From: JBGSYJ01 sp041748075
Lineage (GTDB): Bacteria; Acidobacteriota; Thermoanaerobaculia; Gp7-AA8
Assembly (NCBI GenBank): GCA_041748075.1
Contig: JBGTDX010000118.1
Coordinates: 62,001-126,000, forward strand
Reading direction: 5' to 3'
DNA: 64,000 nt
Position numbers and translations under genes: made by a program. Positions 8,735 through 16,891 of the stretch are shown piece by piece. Below the pieces are notes generated by a model. It did not search any database. It was not told the origin of the DNA and saw nothing but the letters and a program-made list of their open reading frames with translations. Numbering within the stretch: position 1 is the stretch's first letter; the number at the start of each line of letters is the position of its first letter.

Positions 8735-9277
8735 ATGCGCTGCATAGTTGCCAGCTCACGCGGGAGTCACAGCGAACGGGGATTCAATCTCGTCGAAGTC
8801 ATCATTGCCATGGCTCTGCTGGGAACCGTCCTTCTGGGAATCCTCTCGCTGTTCTTCTTCGGTCGCAACAACGTCTACAGCGGCAAACAGATGACGCATG
8901 CAGTCTCGGTCGCTACACATGTCCTCGAAGATCTTTCAGGGCTGACGTACACCCAGATCGAAGCGGCGATGGATTTCGAGATCGGAACCGACACACTTGC
9001 GAGTCATACGGTAAACGGCGTGACGTATGCCAGCGCACTGAGAAGAACCACAGACGCTCTCGGTGAAGACGCCGATCCTCCGAACTTCCTCGACAAGTGG
9101 AAGGCCGAGCTCGATACAAAAGTGTCCGAGGGTGCTGTGGACCTGATCTTCACGCCCGATCTCAGCGACCGGGTCCTGCGCATCGACGTGATCGTCACCT
9201 GGAAGGAACCGGGAAGGATCAGTGTCGGTGGGAACAAGCGTCAGATCATCATGGAAACGGCCAAGATCCGCCACTGA
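8735..9277 (+). CDS. PilV/GspI-like minor pilin
   Basis: The prepilin signal is SERG followed by FNLVEVIIAMALLGTVLLG, with Glu at mature position 5 and a leader of about 15 residues. The ATG at 8735 has a good ribosome site (GAGGAG) about 8 nt upstream. The region after the helix (QMTHAVSVATHVLEDLSGL) follows the PilV/GspI pattern, and the C-terminus is a short beta domain. At 180 aa it is normal for the family. It is the counterpart of 3764-4459 but has no heptamer repeat in its leader. Confidence 0.82.
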   Translation: MRCIVASSRGSHSERGFNLVEVIIAMALLGTVLLGILSLFFFGRNNVYSGKQMTHAVSVATHVLEDLSGLTYTQIEAAMDFEIGTDTLASHTVNGVTYASALRRTTDALGEDADPPNFLDKWKAELDTKVSEGAVDLIFTPDLSDRVLRIDVIVTWKEPGRISVGGNKRQIIMETAKIRH

Positions 9278-9293
9278 CCAGGGAGACATTCAG

Positions 9294-12200
9294 ATGCAGC
9301 GAACAGCACGTCGTTCCGAGCGGGGATTCAGCCTCGTCGAAGTCATCGTGGCCACCGCGATTTTCGTGGTCGTCCTCGTCGCAGCGCTGATGCTCTACGA
9401 CCGGAGCACGAACACGTTCAGGCGAGGGATCGAGGCTGCCGACACCCAGCAGAACACCCGAGTGTCGTTCGACAAGCTGCTCACCGATCTCCGCATGGCG
9501 GGATTCGATTACGATCGTGATGGGTTCCCGAGTGCCGCAGCAGGCACCGTCTGGACCGCCAGCCGCGTTTACGCGGTCGGGGACATCGTCGTACCCGTAG
9601 TCGTAAACGGCTTCAATTACCGCGCGACCATAGGCGGAACCAGTGGCGGTTCGGAGCCGACCTGGCCGACCACCATCGGAGACCTTCGCGTGGATGGCGG
9701 GGTTACCTGGGAAACCATTGCCGGCACGAGCCAGGCGCAGCAGCCCGATGAACAGATCGAATACGTCGGTCCCTCGGCCATCACCATCCGCGCGAACTTC
9801 GACTACAACATCACTCCCAACCAGGGACGCGAACCGGCACTGGAATCCGCATCCTTTCCCGTCGTAACGACCGGAAACCACGAGATCGTCACCTACGCCC
9901 TCCGCTCAGCTGACGCCTCCAAGAACATACAATCGGTTCAGTTCTTCGCCGACGTAAACGCTTCGGGTGCTCCGAGTCGTACCGCTTATCCCGGCGGAAG
10001 TTCCGAGCGGCAGATTACGATTCCAAACGTCGACCTCACGAACGCCAACCCACCGTATACACTCCACCGTTTCACACTCGCGGAGGACGGTTCGGTGGTC
10101 TCGAGCCCTGTAGCCGAAAATATCCGCAGCCTCAATTTCTTTTACTTTCAGGACACACAGGGGCTGACTCCTCTGGAAGACCTGTCGACCACCCCGGTGG
10201 CTTTCCCGCAGGGGAGCGCCACGCTCGGCGGAAGCGGGCAGTACAATCCTGCAAGCCCGGCGACGCTGATTCCGTGGCGGACGATGCGCTCGCGAGTCCG
10301 CTCGGTTCGGGTCGAGCTTGTGGGTATGTCGAGCCAGCCCGACCCGGCTTATACCGATACAGATCCCATCGTCGCGACGCGCAACTTCAGAAAATATCGC
10401 CTCGAAACTCTCATCGTCCCGCGCAACATCGGAAAACGTGGCCTGCGCGAGTTCGACACGATGCCTCCAGGCGCGCCCGTACTCCAGTCGGCGTGCTTCG
10501 GACACTGCAGCATCGCGAAGCTCACCTGGCAGGCTCCGTCCACGGGAGGCGCGGTCGAACAGTACGCCATTCTTTACGACACCGACCTGGTCGGAGGTTT
10601 CGCGAGCAGTTTCATCGTCAGCGCGACCACCTTTGCGTACGTAGTGCTGCCCGACCCCGCTGCCACGTACTACTTCGCCGTCCAGGCGCTCAACGGCTAC
10701 GGCGCGTCGCCGGAGTCAAACGTACTCAGCGGCATACCGCTCAACCGGACCAAGCCAGACGCAATCGATGACATCACGGTGAACACCACAGCGAGCGGCA
10801 TCCAGCTCAGTTGGCAGAAGCCTGTTACCAATGACGTCGGCGGGCTGACCTGCGTGCCGAGCGGCAGCCCTTCGGAAGAAATCCCAGCCCAGGAGAATAT
10901 CCGTTACCGAATCTACCGCTCGATAGGAGATGACATGTTCACGGCAGATTCGACCACCAGGATCTGGGACGAGAACTCCACCGGCGGCAACCTGGCCTAC
11001 AACCCCGGAAGCGGAACGGTCACCTTCACCGACAGCACGGCCGCCAACTGCGTGGACTACTACTATCGGATCGAAGCCCTCGATCGATGTGGCGACGACA
11101 GCAGCCTCAATGCCTCCGGATTCACCGGCGTGTCGGACATCTTCCCAGCTGCAGGATCTCCGGGAACATTTGCCCGCAACAACCCGAGCACTCCGCCGCA
11201 GCCCATGGCGCCTTCAACGCTCCAGGTACTTTTGCCAGCGTCTAACTGTGATGCATTCAACTGCGAAATCTATCTCGAGTGGCCACGGGTGACCCTGGAC
11301 ATTTCCTCGAATCCTGTGGCGGTCGACGAGTACATCATCAGGCGTCGGAGACTGCTGGCGGGCGTTTATGTCGTGGAGCCGCCCGATGATGTTCCCTCGA
11401 GCGGCCACTCGGCGACGTCAGGCCCGACCATAAGCGTCAGGCAGGATGTTCCCGCACCGGTTGCGGGAGTGTTCGACATGTACGAATACACCGTCTTCGC
11501 AACGAACTGCTCCACCTGGAGCGATCCCTCGCTCACGGTCAGGTTCCCCTGCGCCTGGTCCGGCGGATCGCCGGTGATCACCAACCAGCCGGTAGTCGGG
11601 GTATCCGGCGCCCTGGAAGGTAATGGGGATGCCGGCTCGCCGTTCCTGGTGTTCGGCTCGCCCTCGTTCAGCATCAGCGGCATAACAAGCACGGTTAACG
11701 TGACAGCATTCGTCTATCTGGGGGGAACCCAGATTGAAGGGCCTCTCACGAGAACCGGCCCCGGCGCGCTGCCGATCTCCACCGATCCCATTGACGATGG
11801 GACGATCTACAGCCTGTCCCTGCAGTTCGTCGATTCCGGCGGTTGCTCGGTCAACCAGACGATCTATTTCGTCGGAAGCAGCAGCAACTGCTGCCTTGCA
11901 ATTGAAAGCATCACGGGAGCTGTCGCATCCAGTGCCGAAGTCACAGTCACGTTCAGAAATCAGTGCTCTGCGAACGTGGCGATGAATGCGAGTGGGGCCG
12001 TTCGCATGCAGTGGACCGATGACCGATTCCCCAATCCATCTGTCCGGCTCGGCGGCATCACCTATCCCCGCGAAGGGGGCGGAACCATTGCCGGCACCGT
12101 CGCGACGAATACGGAGGGAAGCGTCGTTTCCCATAGCGCTCCGGGAGGAGCTGACGTGACCATCGAGGCGGGAACAACGTACGAGATCAAATTCTCGTTC

Positions 12201-12317
12201 ACTAGAGACCTGAACGTCTCGACCTCTCCCATTCTGGATCTCTGCATCTCGTACGGTTCTTCTCCCATTACAGTGTGCAACATCATCAACGACGGCTTCG
12301 GGACTACGTGTCCGTAA
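9294..12317 (+). CDS. Giant PilW-like minor pilin with a carbohydrate-binding-like insert and FN3-like repeats (1007 aa)
   Basis: The prepilin signal is SERG followed by FSLVEVIVATAIFVVVLVA, with Glu at mature position 5. The ATG at 9294 gives an 11-residue leader and follows GGGAGA. Residues about 85-142 hold an insertion with the pattern YAVGDIVV...FNYRAT...GTSGGSEPTWPTTIGD...DGGVTW. This repeat style is known from carbohydrate-binding and phage-tail proteins and is absent from the 663-aa paralogue at 1776-3767. Beyond about residue 400 come FN3-like units (IAKLTWQAP; IQLSWQKP; IYLEWPRV), then a beta-sandwich tail with many cysteines (CNCEI, NCSTW, NCCLAI). It sits between the pilV- and pilX-like genes. 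It is probably a tip adhesin or pilus-initiation subunit (inference). Confidence 0.82.
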   Translation: MQRTARRSERGFSLVEVIVATAIFVVVLVAALMLYDRSTNTFRRGIEAADTQQNTRVSFDKLLTDLRMAGFDYDRDGFPSAAAGTVWTASRVYAVGDIVVPVVVNGFNYRATIGGTSGGSEPTWPTTIGDLRVDGGVTWETIAGTSQAQQPDEQIEYVGPSAITIRANFDYNITPNQGREPALESASFPVVTTGNHEIVTYALRSADASKNIQSVQFFADVNASGAPSRTAYPGGSSERQITIPNVDLTNANPPYTLHRFTLAEDGSVVSSPVAENIRSLNFFYFQDTQGLTPLEDLSTTPVAFPQGSATLGGSGQYNPASPATLIPWRTMRSRVRSVRVELVGMSSQPDPAYTDTDPIVATRNFRKYRLETLIVPRNIGKRGLREFDTMPPGAPVLQSACFGHCSIAKLTWQAPSTGGAVEQYAILYDTDLVGGFASSFIVSATTFAYVVLPDPAATYYFAVQALNGYGASPESNVLSGIPLNRTKPDAIDDITVNTTASGIQLSWQKPVTNDVGGLTCVPSGSPSEEIPAQENIRYRIYRSIGDDMFTADSTTRIWDENSTGGNLAYNPGSGTVTFTDSTAANCVDYYYRIEALDRCGDDSSLNASGFTGVSDIFPAAGSPGTFARNNPSTPPQPMAPSTLQVLLPASNCDAFNCEIYLEWPRVTLDISSNPVAVDEYIIRRRRLLAGVYVVEPPDDVPSSGHSATSGPTISVRQDVPAPVAGVFDMYEYTVFATNCSTWSDPSLTVRFPCAWSGGSPVITNQPVVGVSGALEGNGDAGSPFLVFGSPSFSISGITSTVNVTAFVYLGGTQIEGPLTRTGPGALPISTDPIDDGTIYSLSLQFVDSGGCSVNQTIYFVGSSSNCCLAIESITGAVASSAEVTVTFRNQCSANVAMNASGAVRMQWTDDRFPNPSVRLGGITYPREGGGTIAGTVATNTEGSVVSHSAPGGADVTIEAGTTYEIKFSFTRDLNVSTSPILDLCISYGSSPITVCNIINDGFGTTCP

Positions 12318-12328
12318 GGAATGAAATC

Positions 12329-14530
12329 ATGATCGAAAGGCCAACACGCACTTCCGAAGAACGCGGCTCTGCGCTTCTGGTGAGCCTCATGGTGATGGTC
12401 GGTCTGTCTCTTCTGGGACTCGGCTTCGTCACCGCTTCCGAGACCGAGAGCGCCATCTCGGCGAACCAGCGAAACTATACCCAGGCCCTCTCGATCGCGG
12501 AAACCGGCGTGAAGGCCGCGGTCGAATGGTTTCAGAACCCGGAATCGATGGCTGACATCGGTCTGCTCCCTGTCAATCACGTCAACCTCAAGACCACCAG
12601 AATTCTGGGAGGAACTGGCATCGGATATTACAAGGGAAGCGGGGGCGATCTTTTCGACCGTCCGTTCAAACCTGCTCCGGTCGACCGCCTCTACGGTGAC
12701 GTCGACCATGCGGACGTGAAGATCGACCGCAATAGCGTGCAGGGACGCGCGTTTCTCGACGCGTTCAACACCGCCATTCTCGGGAACACTCAGAACGGCG
12801 AAGTCACTGAGATCCTCGTTTACGCGCCGCCGATCGTTGGGGGTACGCTCAATGGTGACGGCTTCTGGGAGGGAGGAACGCGCTACGGCCTGGCGACCAT
12901 CCGCGCGACTTCGACCATTTTCCGCGACCGCGTCGCGCGGACGGGCATCATCGCGGAGCGCTCCGTGACGGTCGTCGTCACCGAATGGCCGTTCCCCGGA
13001 CCTCAGGGCCCCGTGCAGTCGAATGCCAGTATCTCCACGGCGGGCAACTTCGGCGTCCACTGGGGAAAGATGACTTCCTCCGAGTCGATGAATATCTTCA
13101 ACTCGTGGGCAGCCCTCCCCTGGTTCAACGCCTACGACCGGATCACGATCGACCGCGGCTACCCGACCCAGAACAAGTGCGGTCCTTTCGATGATCAGCC
13201 GTGCGAAGCGCAGTATCTGCCGCTCGCGAGCGGCACGGATCTCCCCACCGACCACGACTGGCTCGCTGAGATGGTCGGACGCACGGTCGTCGATCCATGG
13301 TGGGAAGCGCGTTCGCGCATGAACATCACCAACATGGGGGGCGACACCACGCCAATCCCGTACGCCAAAATCGACCACCTCGTCAACGACGTAGTGAGCA
13401 CTCCCCGGGCCGGCTACTCCGGCTGGGGACAGTTCCAGGACCGCAACGACTACCCCAACCACAAGGAAGTCATCTTCCCCCGCATCGACTACGACTTCTG
13501 GAAGGAGATCGCCATCCAGGGCAGCTCCAGCGGCCAGGAAGGTATCTATTATCTCCGCCCGACCGGCGGGATCAACTACACGGACGGATCCACGACCAAG
13601 AACTTCGGCGAATGGGTCAACGTGAACCGCGACGGCAACCCCGGCTTCTACTTCTTCGACACGATGAACGGTCTCAATCCGCAGGGTCCGGGAGCGCCCG
13701 GAACTCTTGCGCCCGCAATCCTTCTGAACTCCGGCGTCGATGGACCAGGCTTCCGGATGGAAGGGTTCATTTATCTCAATGTCGCGAGCTATCAAAGTAC
13801 GGGCCTTTCCCCACCGACACAGTGGGTTCCGTTTCCAGGAGAGCCGTACCGGGACGTCGGCTATCAGCGCATCAATCCAGGCACCGGTGAACCGATCGCC
13901 GGCCAGGCGAACTTCGACGCCAACAACGGGCAGTGGGACTACCAGGATGTCAACGACAATGGACGCTTCGACGTGTTCGTAAATAATCTCGTCGCGAAAA
14001 CGAGACCTTCGGGAGGAGGTTCATTCTTTCCCTACCTTCCGGTGGCCCACTACGTGGGATGCAACCCGGGAGTGAACTGCTCGGAGCCGCATGAGCCATA
14101 CCTGAACATCATTTATCCCACGACCGCCAAAACGGGTGGGATGGGAGGAAGCCCGACCCCCGTGGTCGTTGGCTGGCAGCCGCAGGGCGCTCAAACGCGG
14201 AGGGCGAAGGCCCGGCCGGGCGGGGTGACACCGGCCTGCCCGTCCGACAACACCTTCAACGCAAACTGCACATCCAATGGCTATGACCGTGACGGCGGCT
14301 ACACGAACGACCTGCAACTGCTCCTCAACGGCGTGCTCTATGTCGAGGGCGACTTCCTCGGTACGGCCGGTAACGGCGAGTACTTCGGTTCCGTCCTCGT
14401 CGAGGGCGACTTCAGCTCGACCGGCACCTCGGAGGTGTGGTTCGACGAGCGGCTGATCAAAGGCGACTGGCCGCCTCCGGAGTTCAACTTTCCGCGCGTC
14501 TACATCAGCGCAATGAAGACCGACGAATAA
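12329..14530 (+). CDS. PilX-like minor pilin assembly protein
   Basis: The N-terminus is MIERPTRTSEERG followed by SALLVSLMVMVGLSLLGLGFV, a prepilin-like helix without Glu at position 5, typical of PilX/GspK proteins. The stretch ASETESAISANQRNYTQALSIAETGVKAAV is the PilX N-terminal motif. The rest, about 680 residues, is a large beta-rich domain with no recognised family. It ends with repeated LYVEGDFLG / VLVEGDFSS units like those in the partial gene at 1-1779. I prefer the ATG at 12329, preceded by AAGGAATG, over an earlier one at 12275 that overlaps the upstream gene. Full length is 733 aa. Confidence 0.78.
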   Translation: MIERPTRTSEERGSALLVSLMVMVGLSLLGLGFVTASETESAISANQRNYTQALSIAETGVKAAVEWFQNPESMADIGLLPVNHVNLKTTRILGGTGIGYYKGSGGDLFDRPFKPAPVDRLYGDVDHADVKIDRNSVQGRAFLDAFNTAILGNTQNGEVTEILVYAPPIVGGTLNGDGFWEGGTRYGLATIRATSTIFRDRVARTGIIAERSVTVVVTEWPFPGPQGPVQSNASISTAGNFGVHWGKMTSSESMNIFNSWAALPWFNAYDRITIDRGYPTQNKCGPFDDQPCEAQYLPLASGTDLPTDHDWLAEMVGRTVVDPWWEARSRMNITNMGGDTTPIPYAKIDHLVNDVVSTPRAGYSGWGQFQDRNDYPNHKEVIFPRIDYDFWKEIAIQGSSSGQEGIYYLRPTGGINYTDGSTTKNFGEWVNVNRDGNPGFYFFDTMNGLNPQGPGAPGTLAPAILLNSGVDGPGFRMEGFIYLNVASYQSTGLSPPTQWVPFPGEPYRDVGYQRINPGTGEPIAGQANFDANNGQWDYQDVNDNGRFDVFVNNLVAKTRPSGGGSFFPYLPVAHYVGCNPGVNCSEPHEPYLNIIYPTTAKTGGMGGSPTPVVVGWQPQGAQTRRAKARPGGVTPACPSDNTFNANCTSNGYDRDGGYTNDLQLLLNGVLYVEGDFLGTAGNGEYFGSVLVEGDFSSTGTSEVWFDERLIKGDWPPPEFNFPRVYISAMKTDE

Positions 14531-14535
14531 ACTTA

Positions 14536-14566
14536 CATGTGGCAGGGGACTCCGCTCCCCTGCCTG
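14536..14566 (+). terminator. Hairpin after the minor-pilin module
   Basis: GGCAGGGGA and TCCCCTGCC pair around a short loop just after the pilX-like stop. There is no clear T-run, so it may be an mRNA 3' end stabiliser or part of the local repeats rather than a strong intrinsic terminator. Confidence 0.5.
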
Positions 14567-14619
14567 TTCCGTTCATTCCTTTGTATGAACGAAGCTGGAG
14601 CGATGACGATCGTCTCGCT

Positions 14620-14670
14620 GACTCCAGGTGTGGTACCTCTTCAACTATTCGGTATAGGCAAACCTGGGAG
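14620..14670 (+). repeat. Dispersed repeat R3, copy 1
   Basis: Begins GACTCCAGGTGTGGTACCTC, then ACTATTCGGTATAGGCA and ACCTGGGAG. It is related to copies at 14841-14907 and 16673-16736, and to a short remnant at 16196-16217. No coding sense was found. Confidence 0.65.
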
Positions 14671-14697
14671 CAATGGCGTCAATTTGACGCACGAGGT

Positions 14698-14781
14698 GTC
14701 ATCCTGAGCGAAGCGAAGGATCCCCCCAAGCCTTGCGATACTGCCAGTTGTAAGGGGATCCTTCGCTTCGCTCAGGATGAC
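14698..14781. repeat. Dispersed repeat R1: perfect 28-bp inverted repeat
   Basis: The arm GTCATCCTGAGCGAAGCGAA continues into GGATCCCC (14698-14725). Its exact inverse is at 14754-14781, with a 28-nt spacer. The same arm sequence recurs at 26838-26921 (imperfect pair) and near 63291-63316. It would form a very stable RNA hairpin in either direction. Confidence 0.85.
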
Positions 14782-14840
14782 ACTTGCTCCCTTGGCACCG
14801 CGCGAGTCTACGATGCGTGGAGCGCGCACGATCCTCTCGC

Positions 14841-14907
14841 CGACTCCAGGTCCCGCACCTCGTCACGATCCGGCATAGGCAGGGCCTGGGAAGGCCCTGC
14901 CACATGG
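14841..14907 (+). repeat. Dispersed repeat R3, copy 2
   Basis: CGACTCCAGGTCCCGCACCT, then a variant of the TATTCGGTATAGGCA core (CGATCCGGCATAGGC), then AGGGCCTGGGAAGGCCCTGCC, whose ends pair. Diverged from copies 1 and 3. With copies 1 and R1 it fills the 14531-14967 gap, in which I see no gene. Confidence 0.6.
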
Positions 14908-14967
14908 GGGCTTCGGCCGCTGCCGATTTTCCTCGGATTTTCGAAGATTCCGAGGTAGCCTCGGTGC

Positions 14968-15522
14968 GTGACTGAGAAGACGAAAAGCGGCGCGCTGTAC
15001 GAGGATGTGATCGCTGCGCCGGAGATGAAAATCGCCGAGCTCGTCGGCGGCGATCTTTACCTTTCTCCACGGCCGGCGATGCGGCATTCGAAGGCTGCGT
15101 CGATGCTCGGTGCGGACCTCAGCGATGCGTTCCATCGGGGCCGAACCGGTCCCGGAGGCTGGTGGATCCTCGACGAGCCCGAGCTTCATTTCGGCAGCGA
15201 CGTCCTCGTTCCCGACATCGCGGGATGGAGGCGCGAGCGTCTGCCCGAGATTCCTGATGCCGGATGGATGGAGCTCGCACCCGACTGGTTGTGCGAGGTG
15301 CTGTCGCCTTCGACGGAACGCTTCGACCGTCGTCTCAAGCTTCCGCTTTATGCAGCGGCCGGCGTGGAACATCTCTGGCTGCTCGATCCCGGCATTCGGA
15401 CTCTCGAGGTCTACGGCCGGATGGGGGCATCGTGGGTGCTGCTCGAATCGCATCGCGGCGACGCGACGGTGCATGCTCCTCCGTTCGAAGCCGTCGGTAT
15501 CGAGCTCGCGCCGGTCTGGTAG
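14968..15522 (+). CDS. Uma2-family (DUF820) PD-(D/E)XK-like protein
   Basis: The 184-aa protein starts at GTG 14968. It shows the family order: YEDVIAAPEMKIAELVGGDLYLSPRP, then H-S-K-A, then LDEPELHFGSDVLVPDIAGWRRER (the putative acidic nuclease residues), then WLCEVLSPSTERFDRRLKLPLYAAAGVEHLWLLDP. The Uma2 fold resembles restriction-type endonucleases, but no physiological role is established for most members. The gene stands alone among repeats, next to toxin-antitoxin genes, which fits an accessory or mobile origin. Confidence 0.88.
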   Translation: MTEKTKSGALYEDVIAAPEMKIAELVGGDLYLSPRPAMRHSKAASMLGADLSDAFHRGRTGPGGWWILDEPELHFGSDVLVPDIAGWRRERLPEIPDAGWMELAPDWLCEVLSPSTERFDRRLKLPLYAAAGVEHLWLLDPGIRTLEVYGRMGASWVLLESHRGDATVHAPPFEAVGIELAPVW

Positions 15523-15570
15523 GCCATACCATATTGCATAGGTCTCAAACAGCCCGCTCAGGGGATTCTC

Positions 15571-15927
15571 TCAGCGCGGATTGGTGAGCGTTCCCAGTCG
15601 TGTGAGCACCTCGGCGATGACGGTCTCGGGAAGGGTGCAGATGAGCCGGGCTTTCCGCGCACGCCAGTCGAGACTCTTCAGCTGATCGCTGAGAATCGCT
15701 CCCTCGATCGGAAGCGCCGCCGCGGGTAACAACACTTCAAAGGGGTAGCCTTTGATCGCCGAGGTGATCGGACAGAACAGCGCCAGTCCGACCCTTCCGT
15801 TGTAGGCGACCGGAGAGATGACAACTGCAGGTCGCCGGCCTGCCTGCTCGTGCCCAGCCTGCGGATCGAACAGGAGCCACACGACATCGCCACGTCCGGG
15901 AACGTAGCTACCAGACTTCTTTGCCAA
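15571..15927 (-). CDS. mazF: MazF/PemK-type endoribonuclease toxin
   Basis: The family signature YVPGRGDVVWLLFDPQAGHEQAGRRPAVVIS is followed by LFCPITSAIKGYPFEVLLP and the helix LKSLDWRARKARLI. These toxins cut mRNA and are held in check by the antitoxin encoded upstream. I place the start at TTG 15927, giving 118 aa and a 20-bp overlap with mazE, a normal family length. The longer frame to 16089 would run through mazE and is unlikely. The toxin looks intact. Confidence 0.88.
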   Translation of the reverse strand: MAKKSGSYVPGRGDVVWLLFDPQAGHEQAGRRPAVVISPVAYNGRVGLALFCPITSAIKGYPFEVLLPAAALPIEGAILSDQLKSLDWRARKARLICTLPETVIAEVLTRLGTLTNPR

Positions 15928-16147
15928 CCGGTTTTCCTGTTGCGATCTCTGTGTGAAGGTTTTCGTCGGAGATTCTTGCGAGCAACTCTTCGAGCGTGAC
16001 CGGCTCCGGCAAGGGAACCACGACGAGCTCGCCGTCCCGAACACGCACTTCGACCGATGAGTCTTCGACAAGCTGGACTTCCTCGGCAAATGGTTTCGGA
16101 ATACGGAGGGCCAGGCTGTTTCCCCACTTCTGGATTCGAGTTCTCAT
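15908..16147 (-). CDS. mazE: MazE-type antitoxin (AbrB/SpoVT fold)
   Basis: The 79-aa protein begins MRTRIQKWGNSLALRIPKPF, the DNA-binding swapped-hairpin motif of MazE antitoxins. A short acidic C-terminal tail then binds the toxin. It overlaps mazF by 20 bp. A TATACT box preceded by TG (16168-16173 on the plus strand, minus-strand sense) lies about 20 nt before the ATG and could be an extended -10 promoter. It falls inside the tail of the truncated vapC-like gene. Confidence 0.9.
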   Translation of the reverse strand: MRTRIQKWGNSLALRIPKPFAEEVQLVEDSSVEVRVRDGELVVVPLPEPVTLEELLARISDENLHTEIATGKPVGKEVW

Positions 16148-16159
16148 GGTAATCGGTAT

Positions 16160-16378
16160 CTACAAAGAGTATACCATCAATCGTAGTCTTCGCGATGGCT
16201 CCAGGTAAGGTACGAGGGTGAGCCGTCCGCGCTCGACCAGCTTTGCGACTTCCCAGCACGAGATCGCACTTACCGCGAAGCCGTCTTCTGGTAATTCGAG
16301 GCTCGCTGCCAACTGTGCGGAAATCTGCCGATCACCATGACACCACCAGACCCAGATGTGGGTGTCGAGCAGGATCAC
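16160..16378 (-). pseudogene. Truncated VapC-like PIN-domain toxin
   Basis: MILLDTHIWVWWCHGDRQIS gives the first PIN catalytic Asp, and FAVSAISCWEVAKLVERGRL gives the conserved Glu. The normal protein runs on to about 125-135 aa with further acidic residues. Here the family match stops after about 55 residues, where the DNA enters a remnant of repeat R3 (16196-16217). It ends 17 codons later in unrelated sequence (VPYLEPSRRLRLMVYSL). The start is GTG, overlapping the upstream antitoxin stop. It is probably inactive. Confidence 0.8.
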
Positions 16379-16584
16379 TTTTCAGTGTCCCACTCCGACT
16401 CGCTCACCGCGGGGAGGAATGGATCGATCAGGCGCACGGGCAGACCCCGAAGGGGCATCGTTGGCCGGGGAGCCTCGACAAGCTTCACCGTGACGTCGAC
16501 CTGCTGGCCCTGCTTCACCGGCAGACCATCGATCACGATCCGGCCATCCTTCAGAACGAGAACCCGCAGTTTCTTTGTCTTCAT
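16375..16584 (-). CDS. VapB-like antitoxin partner of the broken PIN gene
   Basis: The 69-aa protein begins MKTKKLRVLVLKDGRIVIDG and ends in an acidic stretch (SESEWDTEK). Its stop overlaps the start of the PIN-domain gene by 4 bp, the usual antitoxin-toxin arrangement. I do not recognise a named antitoxin family with certainty. The assignment is mainly by position, size and charge. With its toxin truncated it may be a relic. Confidence 0.6.
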   Translation of the reverse strand: MKTKKLRVLVLKDGRIVIDGLPVKQGQQVDVTVKLVEAPRPTMPLRGLPVRLIDPFLPAVSESEWDTEK

Positions 16585-16672
16585 CGCGTGCTCCAGTTCA
16601 AGAGAGTACCTCGGAGGCTCGGTCGAGACAACAGCAGTGATCTGGTTCCGTGCGGTTTCGGTTCTCCAAATG

Positions 16673-16736
16673 GCTCCAGGTGAGGTACCTCTTTACTATT
16701 CGGTATTGGCAGGACCTCGGAGGGCCCTGCCAGATG
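16673..16736 (+). repeat. Dispersed repeat R3, copy 3
   Basis: GGCTCCAGGTGAGGTACCTC, ACTATTCGGTATTGGCAGG, then a palindromic end (GGAGGGCCCTGCC). Closest to copy 1 in its first half. It lies in the 307-bp gap (16585-16891) before the T2SS-like operon. The rest of that gap shows no gene; a promoter for the operon is expected but not clearly identified. Confidence 0.65.
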
Positions 16737-16891
16737 TTGGCCATCCGGAAATCCGCTCGGCGGGCGCTCCGTTGTAGAATAGGCAGTGCCGTTACGCCTC
16801 CCCGCTTCGCTCTGCATGTATCAGCGAATCCATCATTTAGAAACGTTTCCTGCATTCGCGCGTCGAAAAGGCGTGACAGATTGGAAAACTG

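Noticed and set aside
12062..13795. Open frame of 577 codons on the minus strand
   Set aside because: It lies antisense across the PilW- and PilX-like genes, has no recognisable motif, and its composition is what GC-rich third positions give on the opposite strand.
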